Shown here in pieces: positions 8,555-16,460 of a stretch of DNA of 64,000 bases. Origin of the DNA: Deltaproteobacteria bacterium (lineage in GTDB: Bacteria; Myxococcota; Myxococcia; SLRQ01); assembly GCA_029210625.1 (NCBI GenBank), contig JARGFU010000006.1, positions 1 through 64,000 on the forward strand. Reading direction: 5' to 3'. The number at the start of each line of letters is the position of its first letter. The stretch's first letter is position 1. The notes beneath the pieces are model-generated. The model was not told the origin of the DNA, made no database searches, and was given only the letters and a program-made list of their open reading frames with translations. The translations under genes were made by a program, and so were the position numbers.

Positions 8555-9304
8555 TCACCCTCGCGCCGGCAGGAGGATCAGGCCGAGCCCGGCCGCCCGC
8601 TCGAGGAGCGCCCCAGCCTCCTCCTGGCGCTGCCCGGACTGGCGGGCGGCCTCCTCCAGGGGGATGCCCTCGAGGGAGACCTTCAGGGCGAAGAGGAGGG
8701 GGTCCGAACCGCGGTAGTAGGAGGCGATCAGCCGCTCGGGGTGGCGGAAGACGAGGACCGTCTCCGGCGCCTCGAGGGGCTCTGGCGGCGGGGGAGGGGG
8801 CTCGCCCCGCGAGGCGCGCGCGTCGTGCTCCAGGACCCAGTCCACCAGGGGGAAGGCGACCTGGAGGACCCGCAGGGTCGGGTTGGGGGTGGGGGCCTTG
8901 AGCGAGGCGGGCTCGGGCTCGCGGGCCTCGTCGGCGTAGGCCGCGAAGCACTCCCACTCGAAGCGGGCCAGCGCCACGGCGAAGGCCGGCACGCGCGCGT
9001 CGCCGGCGGCGTGCAGGGCCTCGAGGAAGTCGGCGAAGGGCTCGGCGGCCCGGTTCAGCTCCCAGGAGCGGGCCGGGTGCGAGAGGTAGAAGCCCCCGGC
9101 CAGCTCCCCGGCGGACTCGCCGAGGAGCGCCCAGCTCATCGGGTGGTTCTTCTCCACCACCGAGACGACGTGGTGGCGGACGAAGTTCCGGTAGATCGTC
9201 AGGCGGGCCGGATCGCAGCCGAGGATCCGGGCCGTCGCGTCGGTGGAGGCCTCGCCCCGCAGCAGGGCGTGGAGCTGCGCCTGGGTCGCCCTCAGCGCGT
9301 CCAT
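8555..9304 (-). CDS. DUF2063 (HvfC/BufC N-terminal domain) partner protein of the MNIO
   Basis: 249-aa protein. The N-terminal ~95 residues match DUF2063: AQLHALLRGEAS, RLTIYRNFVRHHVVSVVEKNHPMSWALLGE, GGFYLSHPARSWELNRAAEPFADFL. The C-terminal part carries a Pro-rich stretch and VLVFRHPERLIASYYRGSDPLLF, as in BufC/HvfC proteins. In described systems this partner delivers the precursor peptide to the DUF692 enzyme. The ATG at 9304 lies inside the end of the DUF692 gene (13-bp overlap), showing coupling. An upstream in-frame extension to 9403 is rejected because it lies entirely within that gene. Confidence 0.88.
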   Translation of the reverse strand: MDALRATQAQLHALLRGEASTDATARILGCDPARLTIYRNFVRHHVVSVVEKNHPMSWALLGESAGELAGGFYLSHPARSWELNRAAEPFADFLEALHAAGDARVPAFAVALARFEWECFAAYADEAREPEPASLKAPTPNPTLRVLQVAFPLVDWVLEHDARASRGEPPPPPPEPLEAPETVLVFRHPERLIASYYRGSDPLLFALKVSLEGIPLEEAARQSGQRQEEAGALLERAAGLGLILLPARG

Positions 9305-10200
9305 GCCGCGACCTCCACCTCGCCGAGGGTCTCGCGGGCGACAGCCCGCACCTTGCGGTTCTCCTCCAGGAGGACCGGGAGCTCGGGGATGTCGTTGTCC
9401 CACTCCACCAGGGTGCTCACCGGGCCGGTGTGCTCGAGGGTGTGGGCGTAGAGCGCGAGCACCTCGGGGACGGCCGGCGCGCCGTGGGTGTCGATGATCA
9501 CCTCGGGCAGGCGCTCGTGGCCGGCCATGTGGATCTGCACCACCGCCTCGGGGGGGATGCCCTCGATGAAGGCGCGGGGCTCGTAGCCGTGGTTCTGGCT
9601 GTTCACGTAGACGTTGTTCACGTCCAGCAGGAGCTTCACGCCCGTCCGGGCGACCAGCCGCTGGATGAACTCCAGCTCGCTCATCTCGGAGGCCCCCAGC
9701 TCGATGTAGTAGCTCGGGTTCTCGAGGGCGAAGGGGATCGGGAAGCGCCGCTGGATCCGCTCCACCCGGCGGCTGACGTGATCGAGCGCCGCCTCGGTGA
9801 AGGGGAGGGGAAGGAGGTCGTGGTACTCGACGCCGAAGCCGCCGCTGGAGCAGAGGTGGTCCGAGAACCAGGGCGCCCCGGTGGCGTCGATCAGGCGCTC
9901 GAGGTGCGTGAGGTAGTCCTCGCTCAAGGGATCGGGGCCGCCGATGGAGAGGCCGACGCCGTGGAGGACGAAGGGCCTGGAGCGCAGGAGCCGCTCGAGG
10001 ACGGCCCGGGGGCGGCCGCCGAAGGACATGTAGTTCTCGACCAGGATCTCGAAGAAGTCGATCTCGTGGCGGGTCGCCTCGGCCTCGACGGTCTCGACGA
10101 TCGCGTCGTAGTGCGGGCGGCGCAGTCCGATCCCGTGACCGAGGTAGGGGACGCCGCCGGCCGGCGCGGGTCTCGGGGTCTGCAGCGCGAGAGCGGTCAT
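9292..10200 (-). CDS. DUF692 multinuclear non-haem iron oxidative enzyme (MNIO; BufB/HvfB/MbnB family)
   Basis: 302-aa TIM-barrel protein. Characterised members use a di- or tri-iron centre to rearrange cysteines of a small precursor peptide into copper-binding heterocycles. Family motifs are present in order: VLHGVGLSIGG (His80), WFSDHL (Asp114, His115), FALENPSYY (Glu160, Asn161), LLLDVNNVYVNSQNHG (Asp193, Asn196, His204), QIHMAGH (His224, His228), IDTHG (Asp237, His239) and LVEWDNDIP (Glu266, Asp268). The set of likely metal ligands looks intact. The ATG at 10200 has AGGTGA upstream. It lies between a Cys-rich precursor gene and the DUF2063 partner. Confidence 0.95.
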   Translation of the reverse strand: MTALALQTPRPAPAGGVPYLGHGIGLRRPHYDAIVETVEAEATRHEIDFFEILVENYMSFGGRPRAVLERLLRSRPFVLHGVGLSIGGPDPLSEDYLTHLERLIDATGAPWFSDHLCSSGGFGVEYHDLLPLPFTEAALDHVSRRVERIQRRFPIPFALENPSYYIELGASEMSELEFIQRLVARTGVKLLLDVNNVYVNSQNHGYEPRAFIEGIPPEAVVQIHMAGHERLPEVIIDTHGAPAVPEVLALYAHTLEHTGPVSTLVEWDNDIPELPVLLEENRKVRAVARETLGEVEVAAWTR

Positions 10201-10230
10201 GGGGTCACCTGAAGAGAGGGGGGGTTGATA

Positions 10231-10264
10231 CGCCCCCCGTGCCGGCGGCGCGGACGGGGGGGCG
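10231..10264 (-). other. Strong hairpin between precursor and DUF692 genes
   Basis: CGCCCCCCGT and ACGGGGGGGCG form a 10-bp stem with one bulged base, within the 85-bp spacer after the precursor gene. There is no U-tract. Such a structure could limit read-through or protect the 5' precursor mRNA, so that precursor outnumbers enzyme, a common need in RiPP operons. That role is inference. Confidence 0.55.
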
Positions 10265-10285
10265 CAATCGCGAGTCCGCAGGCGA

Positions 10286-10591
10286 TCAGCCGCCGCAGGA
10301 GCCCGCGCCACAGCTGCCGGCACCGCAGGAGTGCTCGCCGCCCTCGGTCGCGGCCTCGCCGCCGGCCTCGCCGCCGCTCTCCGGCGCGGCCTCACCGGCC
10401 GCCTCGGCCTTGCCGCCGCAGCTGTGCTCGCCGCCTTCGGTCTTGCCACCGCAGGAGGCGCCGCCGCAGGACTTCTCCTCGGCCTTCACGTTCTTGGAGG
10501 CCCCGGCGCAGCCGGTGGCGCCAAGGCCCAGGCTGCCCAGGGAGATGGTGGCCGCCAGGGCGCCCATCGTCATGGTCTTGCTGATCTTCAT
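10286..10591 (-). CDS. Exported Cys-rich precursor peptide of the DUF692 operon (bufferin/HvfA-like)
   Basis: 101-aa small protein: a basic hydrophobic leader of about 27 residues ending at GATGC (possible lipobox with Cys28), then an Ala/Glu/Gly-rich low-complexity region with seven Cys in all (28, 42, 47, 58, 89, 94, 99). Six of them sit in Ser-Cys-Gly motifs: SCGGASCGG, EGGEHSCGG, and a terminal EGGEHSCGAGSCGAGSCGG. Placement directly before DUF692 and DUF2063 genes identifies it as the probable substrate, comparable to HvfA/BufA peptides that carry repeated EGKCG motifs. The motif here differs. Start at 10591 has a GAGGAG Shine-Dalgarno. A longer frame (to 11185) runs antisense to the next gene and is rejected. 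Confidence 0.85.
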   Translation of the reverse strand: MKISKTMTMGALAATISLGSLGLGATGCAGASKNVKAEEKSCGGASCGGKTEGGEHSCGGKAEAAGEAAPESGGEAGGEAATEGGEHSCGAGSCGAGSCGG

Positions 10592-10633
10592 CGAGATTCT
10601 CCTCTTCGGGAGGGTTGGGGTTGATGCCTCTAC

Positions 10634-10659
10634 TTGGGCCGGTGGGCGGGGATGGTTAC
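10634..10659 (-). promoter_or_regulatory. ECF-sigma-type promoter of the DUF692 operon
   Basis: On the minus strand GTAACC (10659-10654) is followed after exactly 16 nt by CCAA (10637-10634), giving an expected 5' UTR of about 35-40 nt before the precursor ATG. It closely resembles the GTAACC-N16-CGAA box that I recall being described for the metal-responsive ECF factor SigF of Caulobacter, which controls DUF692-type operons. One base of the -10 box differs. No ECF/anti-sigma pair lies next to the operon. Confidence 0.55.
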
Positions 10660-10802
10660 AGCCGCCCCCACCGGTCCCTTCATCGGGGCGAGCGATAGGG
10701 TGGGCCGCCCCCGGTGGGGCGGCCAGCGCCCTCGCTCCGGCGTGAATCTTTGGGCTAGGCTCTCCGTCGAGACGGTCAGAGCTCACCTCGAAAGGGAGAC
10801 CC

Positions 10803-11984
10803 ATGTTCACCAAAATCGCAGCCCTGTCTGGAAAAACCTCCTCGCTCCTCCTCACCGCGGGCCTCTTCTCGGCCCTCCTCGTCTCGCCAGCGGCGGCCCG
10901 GGCCCAGGCCCAGCCGGCCGTCGCTCCCTCCCAGCCCGCCGGGGCCGGCTCCACCGCCGCGCCGACGGGCGGGACCCCGCCGGCCGTCGAGCGGCCGGCC
11001 GCGGCCCGGAACATCACCCCGGAGATGAAGAAGAAGGTCGGCAAGAACCCGCTCATCCAGCGCCTCTCCACCGTGGGCGGCCCGCCCCGCTTCTCCGGGA
11101 ACGCCAAGGGCGCCTCCCGCTGGCACGACGAGGTCATCGGCCGGGGCTCGGTGCCGATCACCGTGCCCACCCCCCGGGGCCTCATCGAGGCCTACGCCAC
11201 CCCCGACGGCAAGAAGCTCTGGATCGCCGGCGCCATGGTCCGCGACTCGGGGGTCATCCTGCGCATGGGGGATCTGCTCCCGTTGCTGCAGGTCGTGGGG
11301 GTCTCGGATCGAGAGGTGGCGCTCGGCGCCAACCTCCTGCAGGTCGGCAGCGGTGTGCCGCCCTCCTACACCCTCGGCTTCCGCCCCGGTCTGCTCTGGA
11401 AGCACCGGGCGACCCTCGAGCGGCAGCGGCAGGCCGGCCGCGTGCTCTACAGCCTCACCACCGGTCAGCTCACCGTCCTCGGCGCGCACGTCCTGGTCGA
11501 GGGCCGCACCGGCGCGCTGCGGGCGCAGCTGGTCAGCCCCCAGGGCGATCAGGTCGAGCGGATCGAGCAGCTGATGACGCCCACCGGCTGCCGGGACCTC
11601 GAGGAGGGCCTGCGCTCGGCAGAGCCCGAGAAGCTCCTCCCCGTGGCGAAGAAGAAGCTGGGGGTCCCCTCCATGACCCAAGCCTGCGCCGCGCGCTTCG
11701 TGGCCCTGGCCGGCGGGCCGGGCGCGGCGGACCTCCTGCGCAAGGCGCTCCGGGGAGATCAGATCGCCCGCCCCTTCGACCTCGTCGAGGCCCTGGCGAC
11801 CGTCTCACCGAAGCCCGAGAAGCAGAACCTCGAGGCCGTGCTGCAGATGATCCAGCGCACCGGCACCGTCGGCTCGGACGCCGCCTGCCGGGCCGCGCCC
11901 CTCTCCTGGACCAGCGCCCTCCTCGAGCGCAGCGACCTCGACGACGCGACTCGCTCGGTGCTGACCCGCTGCGCCTGGCACTAG
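10803..11984 (+). CDS. Secreted protein of unknown function
   Basis: 393 aa. The N-terminal signal peptide (SSLLLTAGLFSALLVSPAAARAQA) is followed by an Ala/Pro/Gly-rich linker to about residue 65, then a folded region with no family I recognise. It contains three Cys in the C-terminal third (TGCRDLEEG, TQACAARF, SDAACRAAP) and a fourth near the end (LTRCAWH), compatible with two disulphides. The ATG is preceded by AAAGGGAG. It is divergent from the DUF692 operon across a 211-bp spacer, so the two may share regulatory DNA, but nothing else links them. Ends 8 bp before the convergent MepA-like gene. Confidence 0.8.
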   Translation: MFTKIAALSGKTSSLLLTAGLFSALLVSPAAARAQAQPAVAPSQPAGAGSTAAPTGGTPPAVERPAAARNITPEMKKKVGKNPLIQRLSTVGGPPRFSGNAKGASRWHDEVIGRGSVPITVPTPRGLIEAYATPDGKKLWIAGAMVRDSGVILRMGDLLPLLQVVGVSDREVALGANLLQVGSGVPPSYTLGFRPGLLWKHRATLERQRQAGRVLYSLTTGQLTVLGAHVLVEGRTGALRAQLVSPQGDQVERIEQLMTPTGCRDLEEGLRSAEPEKLLPVAKKKLGVPSMTQACAARFVALAGGPGAADLLRKALRGDQIARPFDLVEALATVSPKPEKQNLEAVLQMIQRTGTVGSDAACRAAPLSWTSALLERSDLDDATRSVLTRCAWH

Positions 11985-11992
11985 GGGTCTGG

Positions 11993-13306
11993 CTAGGACA
12001 CGGGGATGAGCTGCACGCCGGCCCTCCACCGCTTCCAGGGTGGGGTGCCGTCGTCGCAGCCGCAGGCCGCCCGGTCCTCGGCGGTGCACCAGAGCTCGAC
12101 GTGGAAGTAGTGCACGTAGGGATCGGCGTTCGAGGGCTGGTGGAGGAGCTGGGCCGCGATCTTGCGCAGCCCCTCGGGCTCACCGGCGGCCTCGGCGGCA
12201 GCCAGCAGTCCCTCCTCGATGAAGGGGGCGACGAAGACGAAGCGCAGGCCCGAGCCATCGGGGCGGGAGACGCCGGTGAGGTCGTCGATCACCCCGATCT
12301 CGGGATCGAGGAGCAGGGTGCGGATCAGCTGCCAGCCGCGAGCGTAGTCGATGGCGTACGCGCCCTCGGGCACCAGGCAGGTCACCTCGGCGAGGCCCGA
12401 CCGGATCCGGTTGCGCCGGCAGCCGGGGGGGACCTCGGCCGCGGCCGGGAGGTGCAGGCGGCGGACGCCGGCCTCCGAGCGGCCGCTCGCCTCGAAGGCC
12501 AGGGCGGTCTCCACCGCGGCGACCGGGCGCCCCAGGGCGTCGACGAGGGGGAAGGCCAGATCGGCCGCCCGACCCGCGCCGTGAGAGAGGGAGTAGAGGG
12601 CCGGGTGGAAGGGGTCCTGGCCGGCCTGGCTGCCGGCGGGGCCCGAGAGGTTGCCGACCATCAGGGGGGCGCTCGCCTCGCCGCCGGACGCTCCGAGGCG
12701 TGACGCGATGCGGGTGATGGCCCCGACCAGCTCGTCGGTCCCGTAGGCGAGCTGCCGGTGAGGGAAGATCAGGCGGTAGCCCGCGCCCGCGTCCTCGAGG
12801 TGCGCGGCGTGCTCGAGCGGGCCCCGCGAGCGCGTCCCGCCGCTACAGGAGGCGGCCGCCGTCTCCTTCGAGAGCGCCTCCGGCGGGGGCAGGATCAGCG
12901 GGCTGGAGGGCGCGGGGGCGGGCGCCCTCGGGGGCGGCGGCGGGGTCACGGGGGTGGCGGTCGCTGGCCGGGCGGGCTCGGCCGCCGGGCGGGAGACCTC
13001 GGCCGCCGGCGGCGGGCCGGGGGCCTGCTGCACCACCCGCGGGGAGGTCGGCTGGTAGGCCAGGGGGGCCGTCGCCGCGAGGCGATGCCAGACCAGCGCG
13101 GCCACGGCGAGGAGGAGGCTGCCCGGGACGATGGCCAGCCCCAGGGCGATGGTGAGCGAGACGAAGCGCCGCGAGGCGAGCGCGGCGAGGTGGCGCCAGG
13201 GCCGGCTCGCCACCCAGCCCGCTCCCCGCTCGAGCGCCGCCCGGAGCGTCTCCAGGGCGTCGGTGCCCGCGGCCGACGCAGTCGCCGCGGGCGGGGTGGT
13301 CTCCAT
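11993..13306 (-). CDS. MepA-like (peptidase family M74 / LAS-type) murein endopeptidase, membrane-anchored
   Basis: 437 aa from the ATG at 13306. One transmembrane segment lies near residues 45-70 (FVSLTIALGLAIVPGSLLLAVAALVW), then a long Pro/Ala-rich periplasmic linker, then a C-terminal domain resembling penicillin-insensitive murein endopeptidase. Zinc-ligand motifs match MepA spacing: SHGAGRAAD (His, then Asp seven residues on) and HYFHVELWC (His of the FHVxL strand). The NLSGPAGSQAG segment parallels the MepA substrate loop. Expected to cut D-Ala-mDAP cross-links. The overall match is remote, so substrate is uncertain. The frame extends 38 codons upstream without a better start. Confidence 0.7.
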   Translation of the reverse strand: METTPPAATASAAGTDALETLRAALERGAGWVASRPWRHLAALASRRFVSLTIALGLAIVPGSLLLAVAALVWHRLAATAPLAYQPTSPRVVQQAPGPPPAAEVSRPAAEPARPATATPVTPPPPPRAPAPAPSSPLILPPPEALSKETAAASCSGGTRSRGPLEHAAHLEDAGAGYRLIFPHRQLAYGTDELVGAITRIASRLGASGGEASAPLMVGNLSGPAGSQAGQDPFHPALYSLSHGAGRAADLAFPLVDALGRPVAAVETALAFEASGRSEAGVRRLHLPAAAEVPPGCRRNRIRSGLAEVTCLVPEGAYAIDYARGWQLIRTLLLDPEIGVIDDLTGVSRPDGSGLRFVFVAPFIEEGLLAAAEAAGEPEGLRKIAAQLLHQPSNADPYVHYFHVELWCTAEDRAACGCDDGTPPWKRWRAGVQLIPVS

Positions 13307-13514
13307 CCAGAGGATCGTGACCGGCTGCGTGACCTCCTCGTCGCGTCCGGCCAGACACGTCCTCGTGTGCTCGTCTCCACGATTTCGGCTCCAGATCCCC
13401 ATGTGGGGAGAGGTGTGCACGGGGCGTGCCGGGACGATCCTCGGTCCGAGGCGGGGAGGTCCCCTCCTGCTTCGGCTTGCTCCCGCCGCCGGGGACGTGG
13501 ATCATCGGTTCCCC

Positions 13515-15341
13515 ATGCTCCCGCTCAGGTTCGTGCTCCCCGCTCTGGTCCTGCTCCTCGCCTCGGAGGCGCTGGCCGGCCAGCTCCACATCGAGCGCTA
13601 CGGCCTCCTCGCCGTCGCCCGGCAGGGGGGGCTGGTGGCACAGGTGAAGGTGCGCAGCGTGAAGACCGCCGAGGGCAACGACGTGGTCGCCGGAGTGCGG
13701 GTGCTGCGGACCTGGCCCGCGGGCCGCCTCCCGGAGGGGAAGAGCCAGGAGGTGCGGGTCTACGGTGGGATCGTCTGGGACGATCCGCGGGTCTCGCCCA
13801 TGGACCGCCGCCTGCGCGGAGGACTCACGGCACGAGCCCTGAAGGTGGGCGACGAGGTGCTCCTGGTGCAGGAGCAGGGCGGGCGCGGCCTCGAGGGGAG
13901 GGTGGAGGCGCTCCCGATGAGCGAGGAGAACCTCGCGAAGATCGAGATCCTCTTCGACGAGAGGGCCACCACCCGCTTCAAGGGCTCGCCCCGGCCGGAG
14001 CTGCTCGCGGCCCTCGGGGATCCCGACCTCGCGCCGCTGGCCATGGAGGCCCTGGGACACCGGGGCGGGGTCCGGGCGCCGGAGATCCTGGAGGCGGCTC
14101 CTCGCGCGATGTACCACGACCTCGTCGCTGCCATGGCGCTGCCGGAGCGCGCCCGCTTCTTCCGTCAGGCGCAACCCTGGGCCCGCGAGCACCTCGCCTC
14201 CCTGAAGGACCTGGTCGATCTCGGGGCGCGCTTCTTCGAGCCGCCGGTCGGCCTGGCCCTCGCGCCGCTGGCCCTCCTGGCCGATCCTCGCACCGAGGAG
14301 GGGCACCGCATCCTCGCCACCCCGCTCCTCGAGGCGGTGGGGCTCCTCGAGCAGGGCAAGGGGGGCGGGCGCCTGGCCGACGCCTACGCGCCGGTCTTCG
14401 CCGCCTGGGTGGAGCGCCGGGAGAGCTACGAGGAGCCCGCCCGTACCCTGAAGATCCTCCTGGAGGAGACCACGCCGAAGGCGCGCCGCCAGCTCCTGCG
14501 CGCCCTCCTGGAGAGGGTGCCCGGCGGCGGAGAGGGGCTGGACCTCCAGCTGCTCGCCGAGCTCGCTCCGGCGGTGGAGGCCCGGCCCGACCCGGAGGCC
14601 CTCACCGCGATCCTCGCGCTCGAGCCCTTCGCGGCGGACGTGCTCTCGACCCAGAACTCGGTGCTCGAGTGGATGGTCCGGATGGCAGCGGCCATCGTCT
14701 CGAAGCGCCCGGCGGATCGAGGCCGCCTCGCGGGCCGGGTCGAGCCCTACCTGCGCTACGGCCTCGCGCTCGAGGACGAGGCGCTGCGCGCCTACCTCGG
14801 CGCCGTGGGCAAGGCGCCGGCCTCCCTCGTCTCGAAGGAGGACGCCCTCGCGCAGCGCAGCGAACACCGGCTGGCTCCCGGGCAGCGGGGCACCGATCTG
14901 GCCGGCTTCCGGGTCGACTTCGATCTCGAGGACGACGGCGGCTACAGCTACCGGATCAAGCCGGACCACCACCGCGGCACCGAGGGCAGGCTGAAGGCCG
15001 GCGAGTGCTGGCGGATCGAGGGGGTCGAGTCCGGCCGCCTCTTCGTGTTGAGCCGCGGGAAGCACGATCGCGAGGGGCAGCCCCGGCTGGAGATCGTGTT
15101 GCACCCCTACTCCGAGACGAAGCCCACGCCACAGCCGGAGGAGGCGCTGCGGCCCCTGGCCCTCGAGGCGGCGAAGGAGGCCCAGTGCCCGGCGACCGGG
15201 TCCTTCATCCACGAGCCCGAGCTCGGCCGCCTGCGCTACCTGACCACCGATCCGGTGGTCTCGGGCTGCACGGTGGTGGTGGGGGCCTTCACCGGCGAGG
15301 TGAGGGTGCGGCGCGAGCGCGACCTGAGCCCGGCACCCTAG
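13515..15341 (+). CDS. Large secreted protein of unknown function
   Basis: 608 aa with a clear signal peptide (MLPLRFVLPALVLLLASEALAG). The first domain (to about residue 150) is beta-rich, including VYGGIVWDDPRV and LKVGDEVLLVQEQGG. A long helical middle follows, rich in Leu/Ala/Glu with HEAT-like spacing. The C-terminal domain has SYRIKPDHHRGTEGRLKAGECWRIEGVESGRL and a pair of late cysteines. No catalytic motif is recognisable. The ATG at 13515 is chosen because it opens the signal peptide; the frame is open far upstream over the divergent gene. No good Shine-Dalgarno is visible. Confidence 0.8.
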   Translation: MLPLRFVLPALVLLLASEALAGQLHIERYGLLAVARQGGLVAQVKVRSVKTAEGNDVVAGVRVLRTWPAGRLPEGKSQEVRVYGGIVWDDPRVSPMDRRLRGGLTARALKVGDEVLLVQEQGGRGLEGRVEALPMSEENLAKIEILFDERATTRFKGSPRPELLAALGDPDLAPLAMEALGHRGGVRAPEILEAAPRAMYHDLVAAMALPERARFFRQAQPWAREHLASLKDLVDLGARFFEPPVGLALAPLALLADPRTEEGHRILATPLLEAVGLLEQGKGGGRLADAYAPVFAAWVERRESYEEPARTLKILLEETTPKARRQLLRALLERVPGGGEGLDLQLLAELAPAVEARPDPEALTAILALEPFAADVLSTQNSVLEWMVRMAAAIVSKRPADRGRLAGRVEPYLRYGLALEDEALRAYLGAVGKAPASLVSKEDALAQRSEHRLAPGQRGTDLAGFRVDFDLEDDGGYSYRIKPDHHRGTEGRLKAGECWRIEGVESGRLFVLSRGKHDREGQPRLEIVLHPYSETKPTPQPEEALRPLALEAAKEAQCPATGSFIHEPELGRLRYLTTDPVVSGCTVVVGAFTGEVRVRRERDLSPAP

Positions 15342-15416
15342 GAGAGGGTCAGGATTCGGTCACAAGGGCCGGGCGGCCCTTCCCCAGACGGGGCCGAGCC
15401 CGCAGATTGCCTTCGC

Positions 15417-16085
15417 ATGAGCCCCTCCGAGACCGCCGCCGCCACCCTCCCCACGAGCCGCTACACCCCGGCCGAGGAGCGAGCCAACAGCGCCACCCAC
15501 GCCCTGGGGGCGTGCCTGGCGCTCGGCGCGCTGGCCTGGATGCTGGCCGTGGCCACCGGCAGCGGTGATCCCCGGCAGATCGGCACGGTCACGGTCTTCG
15601 GCGCGAGCCTCTTCGCGCTCTACCTGGCGAGCAGCCTCTACCACGGCCCCTTCTCGGTGAGCGCCAAGCAGAAGCTACGGATCGCCGACCACATCGGGAT
15701 CTACCTGCTCATCGCGGGCACCTACACGCCGATCACCCTGGTGGGCCTCGAGGCCAGCCCCTGGGGCCTCGGGCTCTTCGCGGCCATCTGGAGCTTCGCG
15801 GCGCTGGGCATCGCCCTCGAGGTCTTCTGGGTGGACCGCCCGAGATGGATCTCGGTGGCGGTCTACGTGGCCATGGGCTGGCTCGCGATCCTGGCGGTCG
15901 GTCCCCTCTTCGATCACCTTCCCACCGGCGCCCTCTGGCTGATCTTCGGCGGGGGGGCGGTCTACACCGGGGGCACGCTCTTCTACCTGATCAAGGTGCC
16001 CTACGCGCACGCCATCTGGCACCTCTTCGTCATCGGCGGCAGCGCCTGCCACGTCGCCGCCGTCGCCCTCTACGTCGTCGGCTGA
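15417..16085 (+). CDS. Hemolysin III / PAQR-type integral membrane protein
   Basis: 222 aa with about seven predicted membrane segments. The family's putative metal-binding residues are visible: SSLYHG near residue 73, IADHIGIYLLIAGTYTP near residue 98, and HAIWHLFVIGGSACH near the C terminus (three His plus Ser and Asp). Bacterial members are called hemolysin III, but their physiological role is membrane-lipid or fluidity homeostasis rather than proven haemolysis. Apparently monocistronic. A very GC-rich hairpin region starts 24 bp after the stop. Confidence 0.9.
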   Translation: MSPSETAAATLPTSRYTPAEERANSATHALGACLALGALAWMLAVATGSGDPRQIGTVTVFGASLFALYLASSLYHGPFSVSAKQKLRIADHIGIYLLIAGTYTPITLVGLEASPWGLGLFAAIWSFAALGIALEVFWVDRPRWISVAVYVAMGWLAILAVGPLFDHLPTGALWLIFGGGAVYTGGTLFYLIKVPYAHAIWHLFVIGGSACHVAAVALYVVG

Positions 16086-16108
16086 GCGCGGGGTGAGACC
16101 GCAGCCCT

Positions 16109-16298
16109 AGGGGCCCGGGGGAGGGGGACCCCCCGGGGGACGCTCCCCTCCCGGCGGGTCGCCTGCCGGCGCGGACCCTCTTTGGCGAGGACCCGCCTCC
16201 GGCTCGCTCGACGTCGGGGCCGGCTTCGGTTCGTGCTGGTTCGGTCGGCGAAGCCGGCCCCTCCACGCCCCCGGGAGGTCCCCCTCCCCCGGGCCCCT
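16109..16298. repeat. 190-bp nested inverted-repeat element upstream of ssrA
   Basis: The outer arms are 31 nt each (16109-16139 and 16268-16298), identical as reverse complements except one position. An inner pair (GGGGCCGGCTTCG at 16216-16228; its complement at 16249-16261) is perfect over 13 nt. Another pair, GGCGGGTC/GACCCGCC, lies between. The whole 375-bp gap between the hemolysin III gene and ssrA (16086-16460) shows no plausible gene. The element could end the upstream transcript or be a dispersed palindromic repeat. Confidence 0.75.
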
Positions 16299-16460
16299 CG
16301 GCCGCTCTTGCTCACCGCGCGCAGGCCGCGCTCTCGGGACCTTGCTGCGTCGTGGCAGGGGGGCGCCGTCGTACTCATCGGTGGACGGGCTTCCGGGCGA
16401 GTGACATCATGGTGGTTCGGGTCGGCCTCGAGATGTGGGTCGATCGATCTGTGACAATCT

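Noticed and set aside
10592-11185. Longer N terminus for the Cys-rich precursor
   Set aside because: The extension is antisense to the 10803 gene and lacks a start signal; the ATG at 10591 has a good Shine-Dalgarno and opens a signal sequence.
12758-15568. 936-aa plus-strand ORF
   Set aside because: Arg/Gly/Pro-rich frame that overlaps the true 13515-15341 gene and the antisense of the MepA-like gene.
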